DNA of 64,000 bases, taken from positions 210,272-274,271 of the forward strand of contig NZ_FZPH01000014.1 in assembly GCF_900188485.1 (NCBI RefSeq), in the 5' to 3' direction. Below are positions 8,251-16,704 of the stretch, piece after piece. The number at the start of each line of letters is the position of its first letter. Position 1 is the first letter of the stretch. The translations under genes and the position numbers were made by a program. The notes beneath the pieces are model-generated. The model was not told the origin of the DNA. It made no database searches and saw nothing but the letters and a program-made list of their open reading frames with translations. The DNA is from Asanoa hainanensis (GTDB lineage: Bacteria; Actinomycetota; Actinomycetes; Mycobacteriales; Micromonosporaceae).

Positions 8251-8679
8251 ATGACCCTCGAAGAGAGACGGGCCTGGATCGGACTCGTCGTGGCCGTCGT
8301 CGGCTACGGCGTCTACCTGGTCGTGGTGCTCGGCCGCGCCGACGGTCTGCCGCTGGCGGAGGTGGACTATGCCGCCCCGCTGCTGTGGACCGTCGGCGCC
8401 GGCATCGCCGCCGCGATCGTCGCGGAGATCCTGTTCGCGATCGCCAACCCGCGTGCGTCGCAGGTCAAGGACGACCGCGACCGCGAGATCAGCCGCCTCG
8501 GCGATCACATCGCCCAGCCGTTCATGGTGATCGGCGCGGTCGCCGCGATGCTGATGGCGATGGCCGAGTGGGCGCCGTTCTGGATCGCCAACGTGATCTA
8601 CCTGGGCTTCGTGCTCTCCGCCGTGGTCGGCGGCATCGCCAAGGTGATCGTCTACCGGGCCGGCGTGCCCGAGTGGTGA
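8251..8679 (+). CDS. Four-helix integral membrane protein
   Basis: This 142-residue protein has four hydrophobic segments (about residues 9-28, 43-65, 89-106 and 111-132), separated by a charged cytoplasmic loop, KDDRDREISRLGDHIAQ. Small four-span proteins of this look (DUF2178-like) are often found beside a 70-residue XRE regulator, as here. Function unknown. It is first in a tightly coupled three-gene operon; the next gene starts at a 4-base overlap. Confidence 0.75.
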   Translation: MTLEERRAWIGLVVAVVGYGVYLVVVLGRADGLPLAEVDYAAPLLWTVGAGIAAAIVAEILFAIANPRASQVKDDRDREISRLGDHIAQPFMVIGAVAAMLMAMAEWAPFWIANVIYLGFVLSAVVGGIAKVIVYRAGVPEW

Positions 8680-8897
8680 AGCCGACCCGCGTGACCAACC
8701 GCATTCGCGCCCTGCGGTTCGAGCACGACGAGATGACCCAGGCCGACCTCGCCGACCGGATCGGCGTGACCCGCCAGACCCTCATCGCCATCGAGCAGGG
8801 CCGTTACTCGCCCTCCCTGGAGATGGCGTTCCGCATCGCCCGCGTGTTCAAGGTGCCACTCGACGACGTCTTCCAATACCCCGAGGAGCCTTCATGA
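8676..8897 (+). CDS. Small XRE-family transcriptional regulator
   Basis: A 73-residue protein that is almost only a Cro/C1-type helix-turn-helix. The recognition region is MTQADLADRIGVTRQTLIAIE, and the tail SLEMAFRIARVFKVPLDDVFQY is typical of the short YgzD-like group. GTG 8676 overlaps the upstream stop (GTGA); GTG 8691 (VTNRIRALRFEHD) is an alternative that fits the family start better. It probably binds DNA as a dimer and may bind the inverted repeats at 8161-8228, controlling its own operon. Confidence 0.85.
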   Translation: MKPTRVTNRIRALRFEHDEMTQADLADRIGVTRQTLIAIEQGRYSPSLEMAFRIARVFKVPLDDVFQYPEEPS

Positions 8898-9868
8898 AAG
8901 CGATCGCGCAATCCGTGTACGGCCCGGCCGACGTCCTGTCCCTCCGCTCGGTGGCCTCCCCGGAGGCCGGCCCAGGCTCCGTCGTGGTCTCGGTGCGCGC
9001 GGCCGGGGTCGATCCGGGAGTGTGGATCAACATGACCGGGCAGCCGTACGCGGCTCGGGCCGCTTTCGGTCTCAGGCGGCCGAAGGTGGCGGTCCGCGGT
9101 CGGGCCCTGGCGGGCGTGGTCTCGGCGGTCGGCCCCGGGGTGACCTCGTTTGCCCCAGGCGACGAGGTGTACGGGACGACCGGGTCCGGCAGCTACGCGG
9201 AGTTCGCGGCCGTGCCGGTCAAGCTGCTGGCCCGCAAGCCCGCCAGCCTTTCTTTCGCCCAGGCCGCCGCCGTGCCGATCTCGGCCGTCACCGCGCTGGC
9301 GGGCGTCCGCGACGTGGCCGCGGTGAAGCCCGGCCAGCGGGTGATGGTGATCGGGGCGGCGGGCGGCATCGGCGCGTACGCGGTCCAGATCGCCGTCGCT
9401 CTCGGTGCCGTGGTGACCGGGGTATGTGGTCGCGGCAAGGCCGACCTGGTCCGTTCGTTGGGCGCGGTCGACGTCATCGACTACACGTCGGCCGAGGTGG
9501 ACCGCGACGGCGCGGTGTACGACGCCGTCATCGACACCGCGGGCTGCCGCCCGCTGTCCCTGCTGCGCCGAGCGGTCGTGCCGGCCGGGATCGTGGTGCT
9601 GGCCGGCGGCGGTCATGACGCGGGCGGCTTGCTCGGCGGCTACACGCGACAGCTGCGGGCGCCGTTCGTGTCGATGTCGACGGGGCCGCGGGTGCGGGGA
9701 GTGGTCGGCCGGGAACGTTCGGAGTCGCTCGACGAGGTGACGACTCTGATCGAGGCGGGCAAGGTCAAGCCGGTCATCGACCGGGTATACCCGCTGGCCG
9801 AGGCACCCGACGCGATCCGCTACCTGGCCCAGGGCCACCCCGCGGGCAAGGTAGTCGTAACGATCTAG
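8894..9868 (+). CDS. NAD(P)-dependent quinone oxidoreductase/alcohol dehydrogenase-like (MDR)
   Basis: A 324-residue medium-chain dehydrogenase without the catalytic-zinc cysteines. It has an N-terminal GroES-like fold, then a Rossmann motif GAAGGIGAYAVQIAVALGA near residue 154 and a C-terminal AGKVVVTI. This is the zeta-crystallin/quinone oxidoreductase type using NADPH. Its ATG overlaps the XRE stop by 4 bases, so its expression is tied to the regulator and to the small membrane protein. The operon ends at the palindromic element after the stop. Confidence 0.87.
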   Translation: MKAIAQSVYGPADVLSLRSVASPEAGPGSVVVSVRAAGVDPGVWINMTGQPYAARAAFGLRRPKVAVRGRALAGVVSAVGPGVTSFAPGDEVYGTTGSGSYAEFAAVPVKLLARKPASLSFAQAAAVPISAVTALAGVRDVAAVKPGQRVMVIGAAGGIGAYAVQIAVALGAVVTGVCGRGKADLVRSLGAVDVIDYTSAEVDRDGAVYDAVIDTAGCRPLSLLRRAVVPAGIVVLAGGGHDAGGLLGGYTRQLRAPFVSMSTGPRVRGVVGRERSESLDEVTTLIEAGKVKPVIDRVYPLAEAPDAIRYLAQGHPAGKVVVTI

Positions 9869-9881
9869 CCCGCGGGCGAAG

Positions 9882-9925
9882 CAAGGGTCCCTTGTTAACG
9901 CTTTTCGCAGCGGAAAGGACCCTTG
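9882..9925 (+). repeat. GGGTCCCTT palindromic element, copy 1 (probable terminator)
   Basis: CAAGGGTCCCTT (9882-9893) and AAAGGACCCTTG (9914-9925) form a stem around a loop that itself has CGCT/AGCG complementarity. CCCTTGTTAACG and CCCTTGTCAACG also form a direct repeat. A second copy lies at 58493-58538. It sits right after the MDR gene stop and likely terminates that operon. Confidence 0.65.
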
Positions 9926-9985
9926 TCAACGTCGCGGCCGCGACGGCGGCGGTTGATGTCGTACCCCTGTGATGGACTGCCGGGC

Positions 9986-10738
9986 ATGGAGAACTCCCGC
10001 TACCTCGAATGCCTGGCCGCCGATTTCGGCCGGCTGCGCACGGTCGCTCAGCTCGACCCGGCCGGAGCGGTGCCGACCTGTCCTGGGTGGACGGTCGCCG
10101 ACCTGACCCGGCACGTCGGCGAGGTCTATCTCCACAAGACCCTCGCCATCCGCGACGGTGCCGAGCCGGCGCAGTGGCCACCGGCCGAGCTAGCCGCCGA
10201 AGAGCCGCTATCGCTGCTCGACCGCGGTTATGCCGAGCTACGCCACGAGCTCGAGTCGCACGCGCCGACGGACCGGGCCGGCTCCTGGTACGCGCCGGAC
10301 CAGACCGTCGGCTTCTGGATCCGCCGGATGGCGCAGGAGACGGTCGTCCACCGCATCGACGCCGAGCTGGGCGCGGGGCAACCGGTCGCACCGATCCCCG
10401 ACGACCTGGCCGTCGACGGAGTCGACGAGTTGCTCAAGGTCTTCGTCGCCTATTCCGTCGGGGAGTGGAGCGAGGCCTTCAAGACGACCCTCGATCCGTC
10501 ACCGGGGCGGCTCTTCGCCGTCCACACCGACGGGGCGGCCTGGCGCGTCCGCACAGGCCCGGCCACGTTCGCCGTCGAAGACGGTGATGCCCCCGACGCC
10601 GAGGTCACGATCAGCGGCCCACCGGCGGAGCTGTTGCGCTGGGTGTGGCACCGCCAGGTCGGCGCCGAGGTGACGGTCGCGGGGGCGCCGGAGGCGCTGG
10701 CAGAGCTACACAGCTGCATCACCATCGCCACCCAGTAG
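9986..10738 (+). CDS. Maleylpyruvate isomerase N-terminal (DinB/YfiT-like) family protein
   Basis: A 250-residue protein of the TIGR03083 type. The N-terminal four-helix domain has the usual pattern VPTCPGWTVADLTRHVGEVY, in which CPGW and the His near residue 44 are typical. TVVHRIDAELGAG supplies further histidines for a metal site. The C-terminal half is an SCP2-like domain (TISGPPAELLRWVW). Family members are mycothiol-dependent or of unknown activity; actinobacteria have many. ATG 9986 was selected because it precedes the domain directly. Confidence 0.8.
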   Translation: MENSRYLECLAADFGRLRTVAQLDPAGAVPTCPGWTVADLTRHVGEVYLHKTLAIRDGAEPAQWPPAELAAEEPLSLLDRGYAELRHELESHAPTDRAGSWYAPDQTVGFWIRRMAQETVVHRIDAELGAGQPVAPIPDDLAVDGVDELLKVFVAYSVGEWSEAFKTTLDPSPGRLFAVHTDGAAWRVRTGPATFAVEDGDAPDAEVTISGPPAELLRWVWHRQVGAEVTVAGAPEALAELHSCITIATQ

Positions 10739-10781
10739 GGAGTTGGCGGAACCCCATCCTCGTCAGCCGGGTCCAACCGTG

Positions 10782-11507
10782 ATGGGGATGGTGCTGACGG
10801 ACTTCGGCCGGATCGCCGCGGGAGGCATATGTGGGCTGCTGTTGACAGGCTTCGCCGCCGGCTGCGGTGCGGGTTCGGGTGATGCGACAGTGCCGTTTGA
10901 GGCATCGGCGCAGTCCGGCTCTGCGGGCTCGCCCCCGCCAAGTGGGTCCGCCGGGCCGGGAGCAGGCGAGCTCGACCTGCGGCGATCTGGTGACCTGGCG
11001 TTCTATCAAACGTTCGATGTGGATGCGGGTGCGTCGGCGCGGCACTACCGCGACCTCGACGAGGGGGCGCGGGCGTCGACCGCGGTGGTGGTGGCGCGGG
11101 TGGTCGACGTGGTGATTACCCGGACGTTCGAGGGGGAGGTCGCTGACGACAGATTTCCGATGATCGGCGTGGTGCTCCGGCCGACCGACGTCGTCACGGG
11201 GTCATTACCACCACGGGCCGTCGACCGGCTGACGGTCGAGTTCATCGGCACCGGATACGACGAGGAGGAGGTCGCGAAGCTGAAGAGGCGCCTGCCGGCA
11301 CAACCGGGTCTGTGGTTCCTGCGGTTCGACGATGAGCGGCCACGCGACGGGTTCTTCCACGTGGTCTCGCCGCAAGGCCTGTTCGTGCAGGGCACCACGG
11401 GAGTCGAGACCCCACTCACCAACGAGGGCGACGGCGACCTGGGAGCAGAAGGCCGCACCTACCGCCGACTCAGCGCACTCGTCCAACGAGTCCGCGGGGT
11501 CCGCTAG
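10782..11507 (+). CDS. Putative exported lipoprotein of unknown function
   Basis: About 241 residues. A hydrophobic segment (GGICGLLLTGFAAGCG) ends in AAGC, which may be a weak lipobox; a Ser/Gly/Pro-rich spacer follows, and the mature domain begins near ELDLRRSGDLAF. The folded part has no motif I recognise. ATG 10782 with a preceding GTG at 10779 gives a compact signal sequence; an upstream in-frame start at 10743 would add 13 unlikely residues. Confidence 0.55.
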   Translation: MGMVLTDFGRIAAGGICGLLLTGFAAGCGAGSGDATVPFEASAQSGSAGSPPPSGSAGPGAGELDLRRSGDLAFYQTFDVDAGASARHYRDLDEGARASTAVVVARVVDVVITRTFEGEVADDRFPMIGVVLRPTDVVTGSLPPRAVDRLTVEFIGTGYDEEEVAKLKRRLPAQPGLWFLRFDDERPRDGFFHVVSPQGLFVQGTTGVETPLTNEGDGDLGAEGRTYRRLSALVQRVRGVR

Positions 11508-11679
11508 CTAGATGAGCGGGCGCTCGCACGCGGCTACGCGCACGCGTGCGGGATGGGCGGGGCATCGCGGGCCTCTGGCGGCTGCGTGGCGCGCCCGCCG
11601 CACGGGCGGGGCGTGATAGGCGGCTACGCGCACGCCTGCGGGACGGGCGGGGCGTTGCGGGCGGCTGTCTGCGTTCCTG
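11508..11679. repeat. Decayed tandem repeats resembling the 3' end of the adjacent gene
   Basis: Two 42-base units, 11531-11572 and 11621-11662, lie 90 bases apart and differ at four positions (shared core CGGCTACGCGCACGC then TGCGGGA). Their flanks (TAGATGAGCGGG, GCGGGGCGTTGC) match the coding 3' end of the minus-strand gene at 11680-11710 (TAGATCAGCGGGGCGTTGC). The stretch has no convincing ORF and looks like successive partial duplications of that gene end. Confidence 0.55.
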
Positions 11680-12462
11680 CTAGATCAGCGGGGCGTTGCA
11701 GGCGGCTACGAGGGCGCCGCGGCAGGCGGCGGCCAGGGGGCGTAGGGCCGCGTCGCGGGCCTGGACCTCGAAGCCGTTGACCGCGCCGCCCGGGGCTACC
11801 TCGTCGGCCAGGGCCAGCACCCGGTCGAGCACGCTGGCGCGGGCGAACAGCCGGCGCGAGCGGGGGTCGAAGCCCGGCGGCAGCTCGTTGGCGCTGTCCG
11901 GCTTGCGGATCGCGGCCAGGGCACCGGCCAGTTCCGGGCGCCACTGTGCGATGTCGAGCCGGGCGAGGGTGTTGGTGGCCTCGGCCAGCAGCAGGTTGAG
12001 CTCGCTCTCCGCCTCGGCGACCGAGACGGGCGCGGGTGGCGGGGCGCCGGCGGGCAGCGCGAAGCAGCGCCACAGCACCGTCTCGAAGGTCACGCCGGAG
12101 CCGGAGGTGTGCGTGCGTACCTCGGGGATCAGCCCCAGGTCGCCCGCGATCACGGCTTCGCCCGCGACCAGTGCGGCGCCGGTGAACTCGCCGGGGCCGG
12201 GCAGGCCGCGCGGGTCGCCGGGCACCGGCAGCACGAGGCGGATCTGGTCGGGGGTCAGTTTGGAGAACGCCGTCAGGCCCTCGCGCAGGGAGACATCGGT
12301 CCAGGCGCCGGGTGCGTCGGCGACGAGGTGCTCCTCGTCGCGGGCGACCTCTTCGGCTACCTCGTCGTAGGGCACCAGGCCGGCGCGCCACGACCGCACC
12401 CAGGTGACGAGCCGGCTAGACCGGCGCGTCGCGAGGGTGGTGGCACCCGCTGCGGTGGACAT
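11680..12462 (-). CDS. Conserved hypothetical protein
   Basis: A 260-residue protein starting MSTAAGATTLATRRSSRL. It is soluble, without signal peptide or membrane segment, rich in Ala, Leu and acidic residues. I recognise no catalytic motif. Features include WVRSWRAGLVPYDEVAEEV near the N-terminus and a C-terminal helical part ending ACNAPLI. Upstream in-frame codons to 12534 exist but give a Gly/Arg-rich extension unlike a real N-terminus. It is divergent from the DUF3097 gene. Confidence 0.65.
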   Translation of the reverse strand: MSTAAGATTLATRRSSRLVTWVRSWRAGLVPYDEVAEEVARDEEHLVADAPGAWTDVSLREGLTAFSKLTPDQIRLVLPVPGDPRGLPGPGEFTGAALVAGEAVIAGDLGLIPEVRTHTSGSGVTFETVLWRCFALPAGAPPPAPVSVAEAESELNLLLAEATNTLARLDIAQWRPELAGALAAIRKPDSANELPPGFDPRSRRLFARASVLDRVLALADEVAPGGAVNGFEVQARDAALRPLAAACRGALVAACNAPLI

Positions 12463-12624
12463 GCAGGAAAGGGTACGTGCTGACCGCCCCGCTGTCTCGA
12501 TCGCGCGACCTCCAGCACCCGCGAGGAACACCACACCCGCCCGAGCTGGACAGTCCGGCGGGAACCGGTCGAGACGGCGCGTCGGGCGGGAGCGGCGACA
12601 CCCGGGCGGCTAACGTCCGGATTC

Positions 12625-13431
12625 ATGTATGGGGAGGACGTGCTCGCGGGCAACTGGCGCCGCCGCAAGGTGACGCCCGAGGTCGACGCCGAACCGGACC
12701 TGGTCGTCGAGGACGCCGACTCCGGCTTCTGCGGCGCCGTGGTCGGGTTCGAGATGGGCGCGGTCGTGCTGGAGGACCGGTTCGGCAAGCGCCGCAACTT
12801 CCCGCTGCTGCCTGCCGCCTTCCTGCTCGACGGGCAGCCGGTGACCCTCCGAAAGCCAGCCGCCGCAACGCCGCGACAGCAGACCCGAACCCGGACCGCC
12901 AGCGGCTCGACAGCGGTGCAAGGCGTCACCGCCCGCGTCGCCCGAGCCAGCCGCATCTGGGTCGAGGGCATCCACGACGCCGCCCTGGTCGAGCGCATCT
13001 GGGGCGACGACCTCCGCATCGAGGGCGTGGTCGTCGAACCTCTGGACGGCATCGACGAGCTGGAGCACGAGGTCGCCGCGTTCGGCCCCGGCCCGGGTAG
13101 CCGGCTCGGCGTGCTGGTCGACCACCTGGTGCCCGGCTCGAAGGAGAGCCGCATCGTCGCCAAGGTGACCTCGCCGCACGTGCTGGTCACGGGCCACCCG
13201 TACGTCGACATCTGGCAGGCCGTGAAACCCGCCGCGATCGGCATCCGGGCCTGGCCGGTGGTGCCACCGGGACGCCCGTGGAAAGAGGGCATCTGCGCGG
13301 CCCTAGGCGTGGCCGAACCGGCCGACATGTGGCGTCGCATCCTCAGCACGGTCCGGTCCTACAAGGACGTCGAGACCCCGCTCGTCAACTCGATGGAGCG
13401 CCTGATCGACTTCGTGACCACGGAAAACTAG
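12625..13431 (+). CDS. DUF3097 family protein
   Basis: This 268-residue protein begins MYGEDVLAGNWRRRKVTPEV and contains VVEDADSGFCGAVVGFE, both hallmarks of the actinobacterial DUF3097 family. The middle (RIWVEGIHDAALVERIWGDD, then the acidic stretch ending IDELEHEVA) resembles a TOPRIM-like core with conserved Glu and Asp residues. Its biochemical role is unknown. The gene is usually a conserved single copy in actinobacteria. Its stop overlaps the stop of the convergent hydrolase. Confidence 0.85.
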   Translation: MYGEDVLAGNWRRRKVTPEVDAEPDLVVEDADSGFCGAVVGFEMGAVVLEDRFGKRRNFPLLPAAFLLDGQPVTLRKPAAATPRQQTRTRTASGSTAVQGVTARVARASRIWVEGIHDAALVERIWGDDLRIEGVVVEPLDGIDELEHEVAAFGPGPGSRLGVLVDHLVPGSKESRIVAKVTSPHVLVTGHPYVDIWQAVKPAAIGIRAWPVVPPGRPWKEGICAALGVAEPADMWRRILSTVRSYKDVETPLVNSMERLIDFVTTEN

Positions 13432-14771
13432 GGCCCCAGCCGATCCGGGTGTCGCGTGTAGATGAACGTCGCGATCTCCAGCGCCACCGGAACCCCGTGC
13501 TCGTCCCGCCGCACCGTCAGCACCTCGCCGTCGTTGGGCCCGCCCCGCCCGCGCCACCGATCCGTGCCCTCGGAAGCGAACCGGGTCGCCTTCGGCGCGC
13601 CGACCCGCAGCTGCGACAGCACCAGCTCACCGGCCGCGTCGTCCCACGCCAGGTCGTACTCGATGCCCATCCACCACCAACGGCCCGTCAGCGGGGCCAG
13701 CGGCGGCGGAGGCGCGCCGGCCGGGCGCCACGGCGCCGGCAGTTCCGGCTCGCGGTCGAGCACGTCGGTCAGCACCTCCCGACCCAACGCACCGATCGAG
13801 CCCTGCCGGAAGCTGTACGCGTTGGCGAAGCCGACCACACCGGTGCGCGACCGGCGGTGCACCGCGAGACAGGCGACGTAGCCGGGCATCGAGCCGCCGT
13901 GGCCCACGTACACCCGCTCCCCGACGCGGTAGAGCTCCAGACCAAGGCCGTGCCCGGCGGTCCACGCCTCCAGGTCGCTGATGATGACGGGCGCGCACAT
14001 CTCGGCCAGCGTGTCGGCGGCGAGCACCTCGGGGCGGGGCGCCGCGAGGAACGCCGCCCAGTGGGCCAGGTCGGCCACGGTGGACCAGAGCTGACCGGCG
14101 GGCGCCATCGCGCCGGTGTCGGTCCGCGGTTCCTCGCGCAGGGTCGACGACCACGGGTGTACGACGTAGCCGCGCGCGAACGGCTCGACCGGGTCGTACG
14201 TCGTGGCGCGCATCCCCAGCGGGTCGAACAGCCGCTTGGTGAGCAGCGTCGTCCAGTCCTCACCGGTCACCCGGCGCAGCACGGCGCCGAGCAGCCCGTA
14301 CGCCAGGTTGGAGTAGTGATAGGTCCGATGCGGCGGGAACGCCACCTTGTCGGGGGTGAGGCCGGCCAGCAGCGCGTCGATGTCGTCGCCCTCGTGCCGC
14401 TCCCACCACTTGCCCTCGGGCTCGCGCTGCAGGCCCGCCGCGTGCCCGAGCAACTGGCGAAGCGTGACCATGCCGACCGGCGTGCCCGGCAGGTGCCGGT
14501 AGAGCAGGTCGTCCAGCGCCAGCCGGCCCTCGTCGCGGAGCTGGAGCACCAGCGTCGCGGTCATCGTCTTCGAGATCGAGCCGATCCGGTAGCGCGTGTC
14601 CGGACCCGGTCTGGCGTCCTGCGGCGAGGCGGCACCGCCGGCGGTCGCGACGTGCACGAGCTCGCCGTCGCGGACCACTCCGAGCGAGATCGACGGGACC
14701 TGGCCGGTCGCCTGGGCGCGGGCGACCGCGGCATCGACGGAGCGGGCGGTCTCCGGAAGCAACGACGTCAT
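13428..14771 (-). CDS. Class C beta-lactamase-related serine hydrolase
   Basis: 447 residues. It has the SxxK motif SISK at 65-68, YSN near residue 148 (HRTYHYSNLAYG) and a late GHGGSMPGY that may serve as the third KTG-like element. These fit the beta-lactamase/DD-peptidase/esterase (EstB-like) superfamily. No signal peptide is seen, so a cytoplasmic esterase or peptidase is more likely than a secreted beta-lactamase. The C-terminal 120 residues look like an added beta-barrel lipocalin-type domain. It is divergent from nfeD. Confidence 0.85.
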   Translation of the reverse strand: MTSLLPETARSVDAAVARAQATGQVPSISLGVVRDGELVHVATAGGAASPQDARPGPDTRYRIGSISKTMTATLVLQLRDEGRLALDDLLYRHLPGTPVGMVTLRQLLGHAAGLQREPEGKWWERHEGDDIDALLAGLTPDKVAFPPHRTYHYSNLAYGLLGAVLRRVTGEDWTTLLTKRLFDPLGMRATTYDPVEPFARGYVVHPWSSTLREEPRTDTGAMAPAGQLWSTVADLAHWAAFLAAPRPEVLAADTLAEMCAPVIISDLEAWTAGHGLGLELYRVGERVYVGHGGSMPGYVACLAVHRRSRTGVVGFANAYSFRQGSIGALGREVLTDVLDREPELPAPWRPAGAPPPPLAPLTGRWWWMGIEYDLAWDDAAGELVLSQLRVGAPKATRFASEGTDRWRGRGGPNDGEVLTVRRDEHGVPVALEIATFIYTRHPDRLGP

Positions 14772-14857
14772 CTCGAGTGGGCTCCTCGGGCTGGGGCGCG
14801 GGGCGGTTCCGGAGGGTCAACTGCTTCTCCAGACCCGACGTTACCGTCGTGCGACCG

Positions 14858-14871
14858 TTGCGCAGTCGCAA
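14858..14871. promoter_or_regulatory. Short inverted repeat between divergent genes
   Basis: TTGCG-CAGT-CGCAA lies 30 bases upstream of nfeD, in the 129-base region it shares with the hydrolase gene. It may be an operator or part of the nfeD promoter; no clear -10/-35 pair is seen. Confidence 0.25.
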
Positions 14872-14900
14872 TGGGTGCGCCGCCGTGACACGATCGATGT

Positions 14901-15374
14901 GTGGATGTCGTTCTCTGGGTCGTTCTCGGAGTGGTACTCGCGGTGGCGGAGATGTTCACCGCGACCCTGTTCCTGTTGATGATCTCGGTGGGTGCGCTCG
15001 CGGCGGGAGCCGCTGCCGCACTGGGAGCACCCGCGATCGTGCAGGCGATTGTCTTCGCCGCTGTCTCGGGCCTGACCGTGTTCGCGGTCCGCCCGATCAT
15101 CCAACGGCACCGGCTCTCCGCGCTCGAGACGAACTCCGAGCCGATCGGGCTGGAGGCCATCGAGGGTTCGAGCGCCCTGGTGCTCGAGCAGGTCGACGCC
15201 GACCAGGGCGTCGTCAAGATCGACGGAGAGACCTGGCGGGCCCGGGCGTACGACGCCCACCAGGTGTTCGCCCCTGGCGAACGCGTACGCGTGATCGAGG
15301 TCAAGGGCGCGACCGCCATGGTCTGGCGGGATGACGTAGCAGATACGGACAAACCCGGGGAAAAGGTGGATTAG
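14901..15374 (+). CDS. NfeD family membrane protein
   Basis: This 157-residue protein has two to three membrane segments in its first 75 residues (VVLWVVLGVVLAVAEMF, GALAAGAAAALGA, FAAVSGLTVFAVRP). A C-terminal OB-fold NfeD domain follows (LVLEQVDADQGVVKIDGETWRARAY). Such short NfeD proteins partner with SPFH/band-7 proteins and are thought to help organise membrane microdomains. The SPFH gene starts two bases after its stop. It starts at a GTG. Confidence 0.88.
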   Translation: MDVVLWVVLGVVLAVAEMFTATLFLLMISVGALAAGAAAALGAPAIVQAIVFAAVSGLTVFAVRPIIQRHRLSALETNSEPIGLEAIEGSSALVLEQVDADQGVVKIDGETWRARAYDAHQVFAPGERVRVIEVKGATAMVWRDDVADTDKPGEKVD

Positions 15375-15376
15375 GG

Positions 15377-16489
15377 ATGGAAATTGCCATTGCGGTCGTG
15401 GTAGCGGCGATCGTGCTCGTCGCGATCATCACGATCGTGCGCTCGGTGCGGATCGTTCCGCAGCAGCGGATGGACGTCATGGAGCGGCTCGGCAAATACA
15501 AGCGGACCCTGTCGCCGGGCCTCAACCTCCTGGTGCCCTTCATCGACGCGGTACGCACCAAGGTCGACATGCGGGAGCAGGTCGTCAGCTTCCCGCCCCA
15601 GCCGGTGATCACGTCCGACAACCTGGTCGTCTCGATCGACACGGTGCTCTACTTCCGGGTCGTCGACCCGGTCCGGGCGACCTACGAGATCGCCAACTTC
15701 CTGCAGGCGATCGAGCAGCTCACGGTGACCACGCTCCGCAACGTCATCGGCTCGCTCGACCTGGAGAAGGCGCTGACCAGCCGCGAGGAGATCAACCGCC
15801 ACCTGTCCGGTGTGCTCGACGAGACCACCGGGCGCTGGGGCATCAAGGTCACCCGGGTGGAGATCAAGGCCATCGAGCCGCCGCCGAGCATCCGCGACTC
15901 CATGGAGAAGCAGATGCGCGCCGAGCGTGATCGCCGGGCCGCGATCCTCAACGCCGAGGGCCACAAGCAGGCGCAGATCCTCACGGCCGAGGGTGAGAAG
16001 CAGGCCGCGGTGCTCCGTGCCGACGGTGACCGGCAGTCCCGGATCCTCCAGGCGGAGGGCCAGGCCAAGGCGATCCGCACGGTGTTCGACGCGATCCACA
16101 CGGCCAACCCGAGCCAGAAGGTGCTGGCCTACCAATACCTCCAGGCGCTGCCGCAGATCGCCAACGGCACCGCCAACAAGGTCTGGATCGTGCCGACCGA
16201 GCTGACCAAGGCCCTCGAGGGCATGGGCGGCGCGCTGGGCGGGCTGGCCAACATGGTCGGTGACCAGCCGACGCAGGGTGTCGACTCCAGCGCGGTCGAG
16301 CGCGAGGCCAACGAGGCCGCCCGGGCCGCGGCGGAGGCGGCGGCCGAGGTCAACCACGAGGTGCGCCAGGCGGAGGAGCAGGTGTCGAGCTCGCCCGGTC
16401 TCCCGCCGCAGACGCCGGGGATCACGGCCGGCGACCCCGTGCCACCGTCCACGGTGCTCGGCGAGGAACGCGACCGCGAACGCGGTTAG
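15377..16489 (+). CDS. SPFH/band-7 (stomatin/QmcA-like) protein
   Basis: 370 residues. A single N-terminal membrane anchor (IAIAVVVAAIVLVAIITIV) is followed by the band-7 domain (RIVPQQRMDVMERLGKYKR to VEIKAIEPPPSIRDSME). Next comes an alanine/glutamate coiled coil of repeated AEGEKQA-type units (about 190-230) and a Pro-rich tail. It should form membrane-bound oligomers on the cytoplasmic face, working with the NfeD protein made from the same transcript. The start ATG follows a GATTAGGG region with a modest ribosome site. Confidence 0.92.
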   Translation: MEIAIAVVVAAIVLVAIITIVRSVRIVPQQRMDVMERLGKYKRTLSPGLNLLVPFIDAVRTKVDMREQVVSFPPQPVITSDNLVVSIDTVLYFRVVDPVRATYEIANFLQAIEQLTVTTLRNVIGSLDLEKALTSREEINRHLSGVLDETTGRWGIKVTRVEIKAIEPPPSIRDSMEKQMRAERDRRAAILNAEGHKQAQILTAEGEKQAAVLRADGDRQSRILQAEGQAKAIRTVFDAIHTANPSQKVLAYQYLQALPQIANGTANKVWIVPTELTKALEGMGGALGGLANMVGDQPTQGVDSSAVEREANEAARAAAEAAAEVNHEVRQAEEQVSSSPGLPPQTPGITAGDPVPPSTVLGEERDRERG

Positions 16490-16497
16490 AACCACAA

Positions 16498-16535
16498 GAA
16501 AGGGCCTCTTCTGGTACGCCCGAAGGGGCCCTTTC
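16498..16535 (+). terminator. Intrinsic-type terminator after the SPFH gene
   Basis: GAAAGGGCCTCTTC (16498-16511) pairs with GAAGGGGCCCTTTC (16522-16535) over a 10-base loop, nine bases after the stop codon. It is of the same general AAGGGNCCCTT class as the elements at 9882 and 58493. Confidence 0.75.
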
Positions 16536-16621
16536 GCGTGTCTACTGAAAGTTCCTCACGGTTTCGCCGATCCAACGCGAGGTGGTCTCGGAAGCTGTCA
16601 AGATTCGCGTAGGTAACGCAC

Positions 16622-16637
16622 GGTCACCCTAGGGTCA
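16622..16637. promoter_or_regulatory. GTCAC-CCTAGG-GTCAC site upstream of the disordered membrane protein gene
   Basis: A perfect ACCCTAGGGT palindrome is embedded in a GTCAC direct repeat, about 70 bases before the ATG at 16705. It could be a regulator-binding site, but there is no independent evidence. The adjacent stretch (16590-16615) holds no clear -10 element. Confidence 0.25.
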
Positions 16638-16704
16638 CGGGCGCCATGCGCGTTCCGTCGCCGGAGGACCGTGGTCCGTTCCGCCGAGAATCGAGGTGAC
16701 GGCG

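Noticed and set aside
13428..14771. Antibiotic-resistance beta-lactamase
   Set aside because: No signal peptide and a long extra C-terminal domain; closer to esterase/peptidase relatives of class C enzymes.
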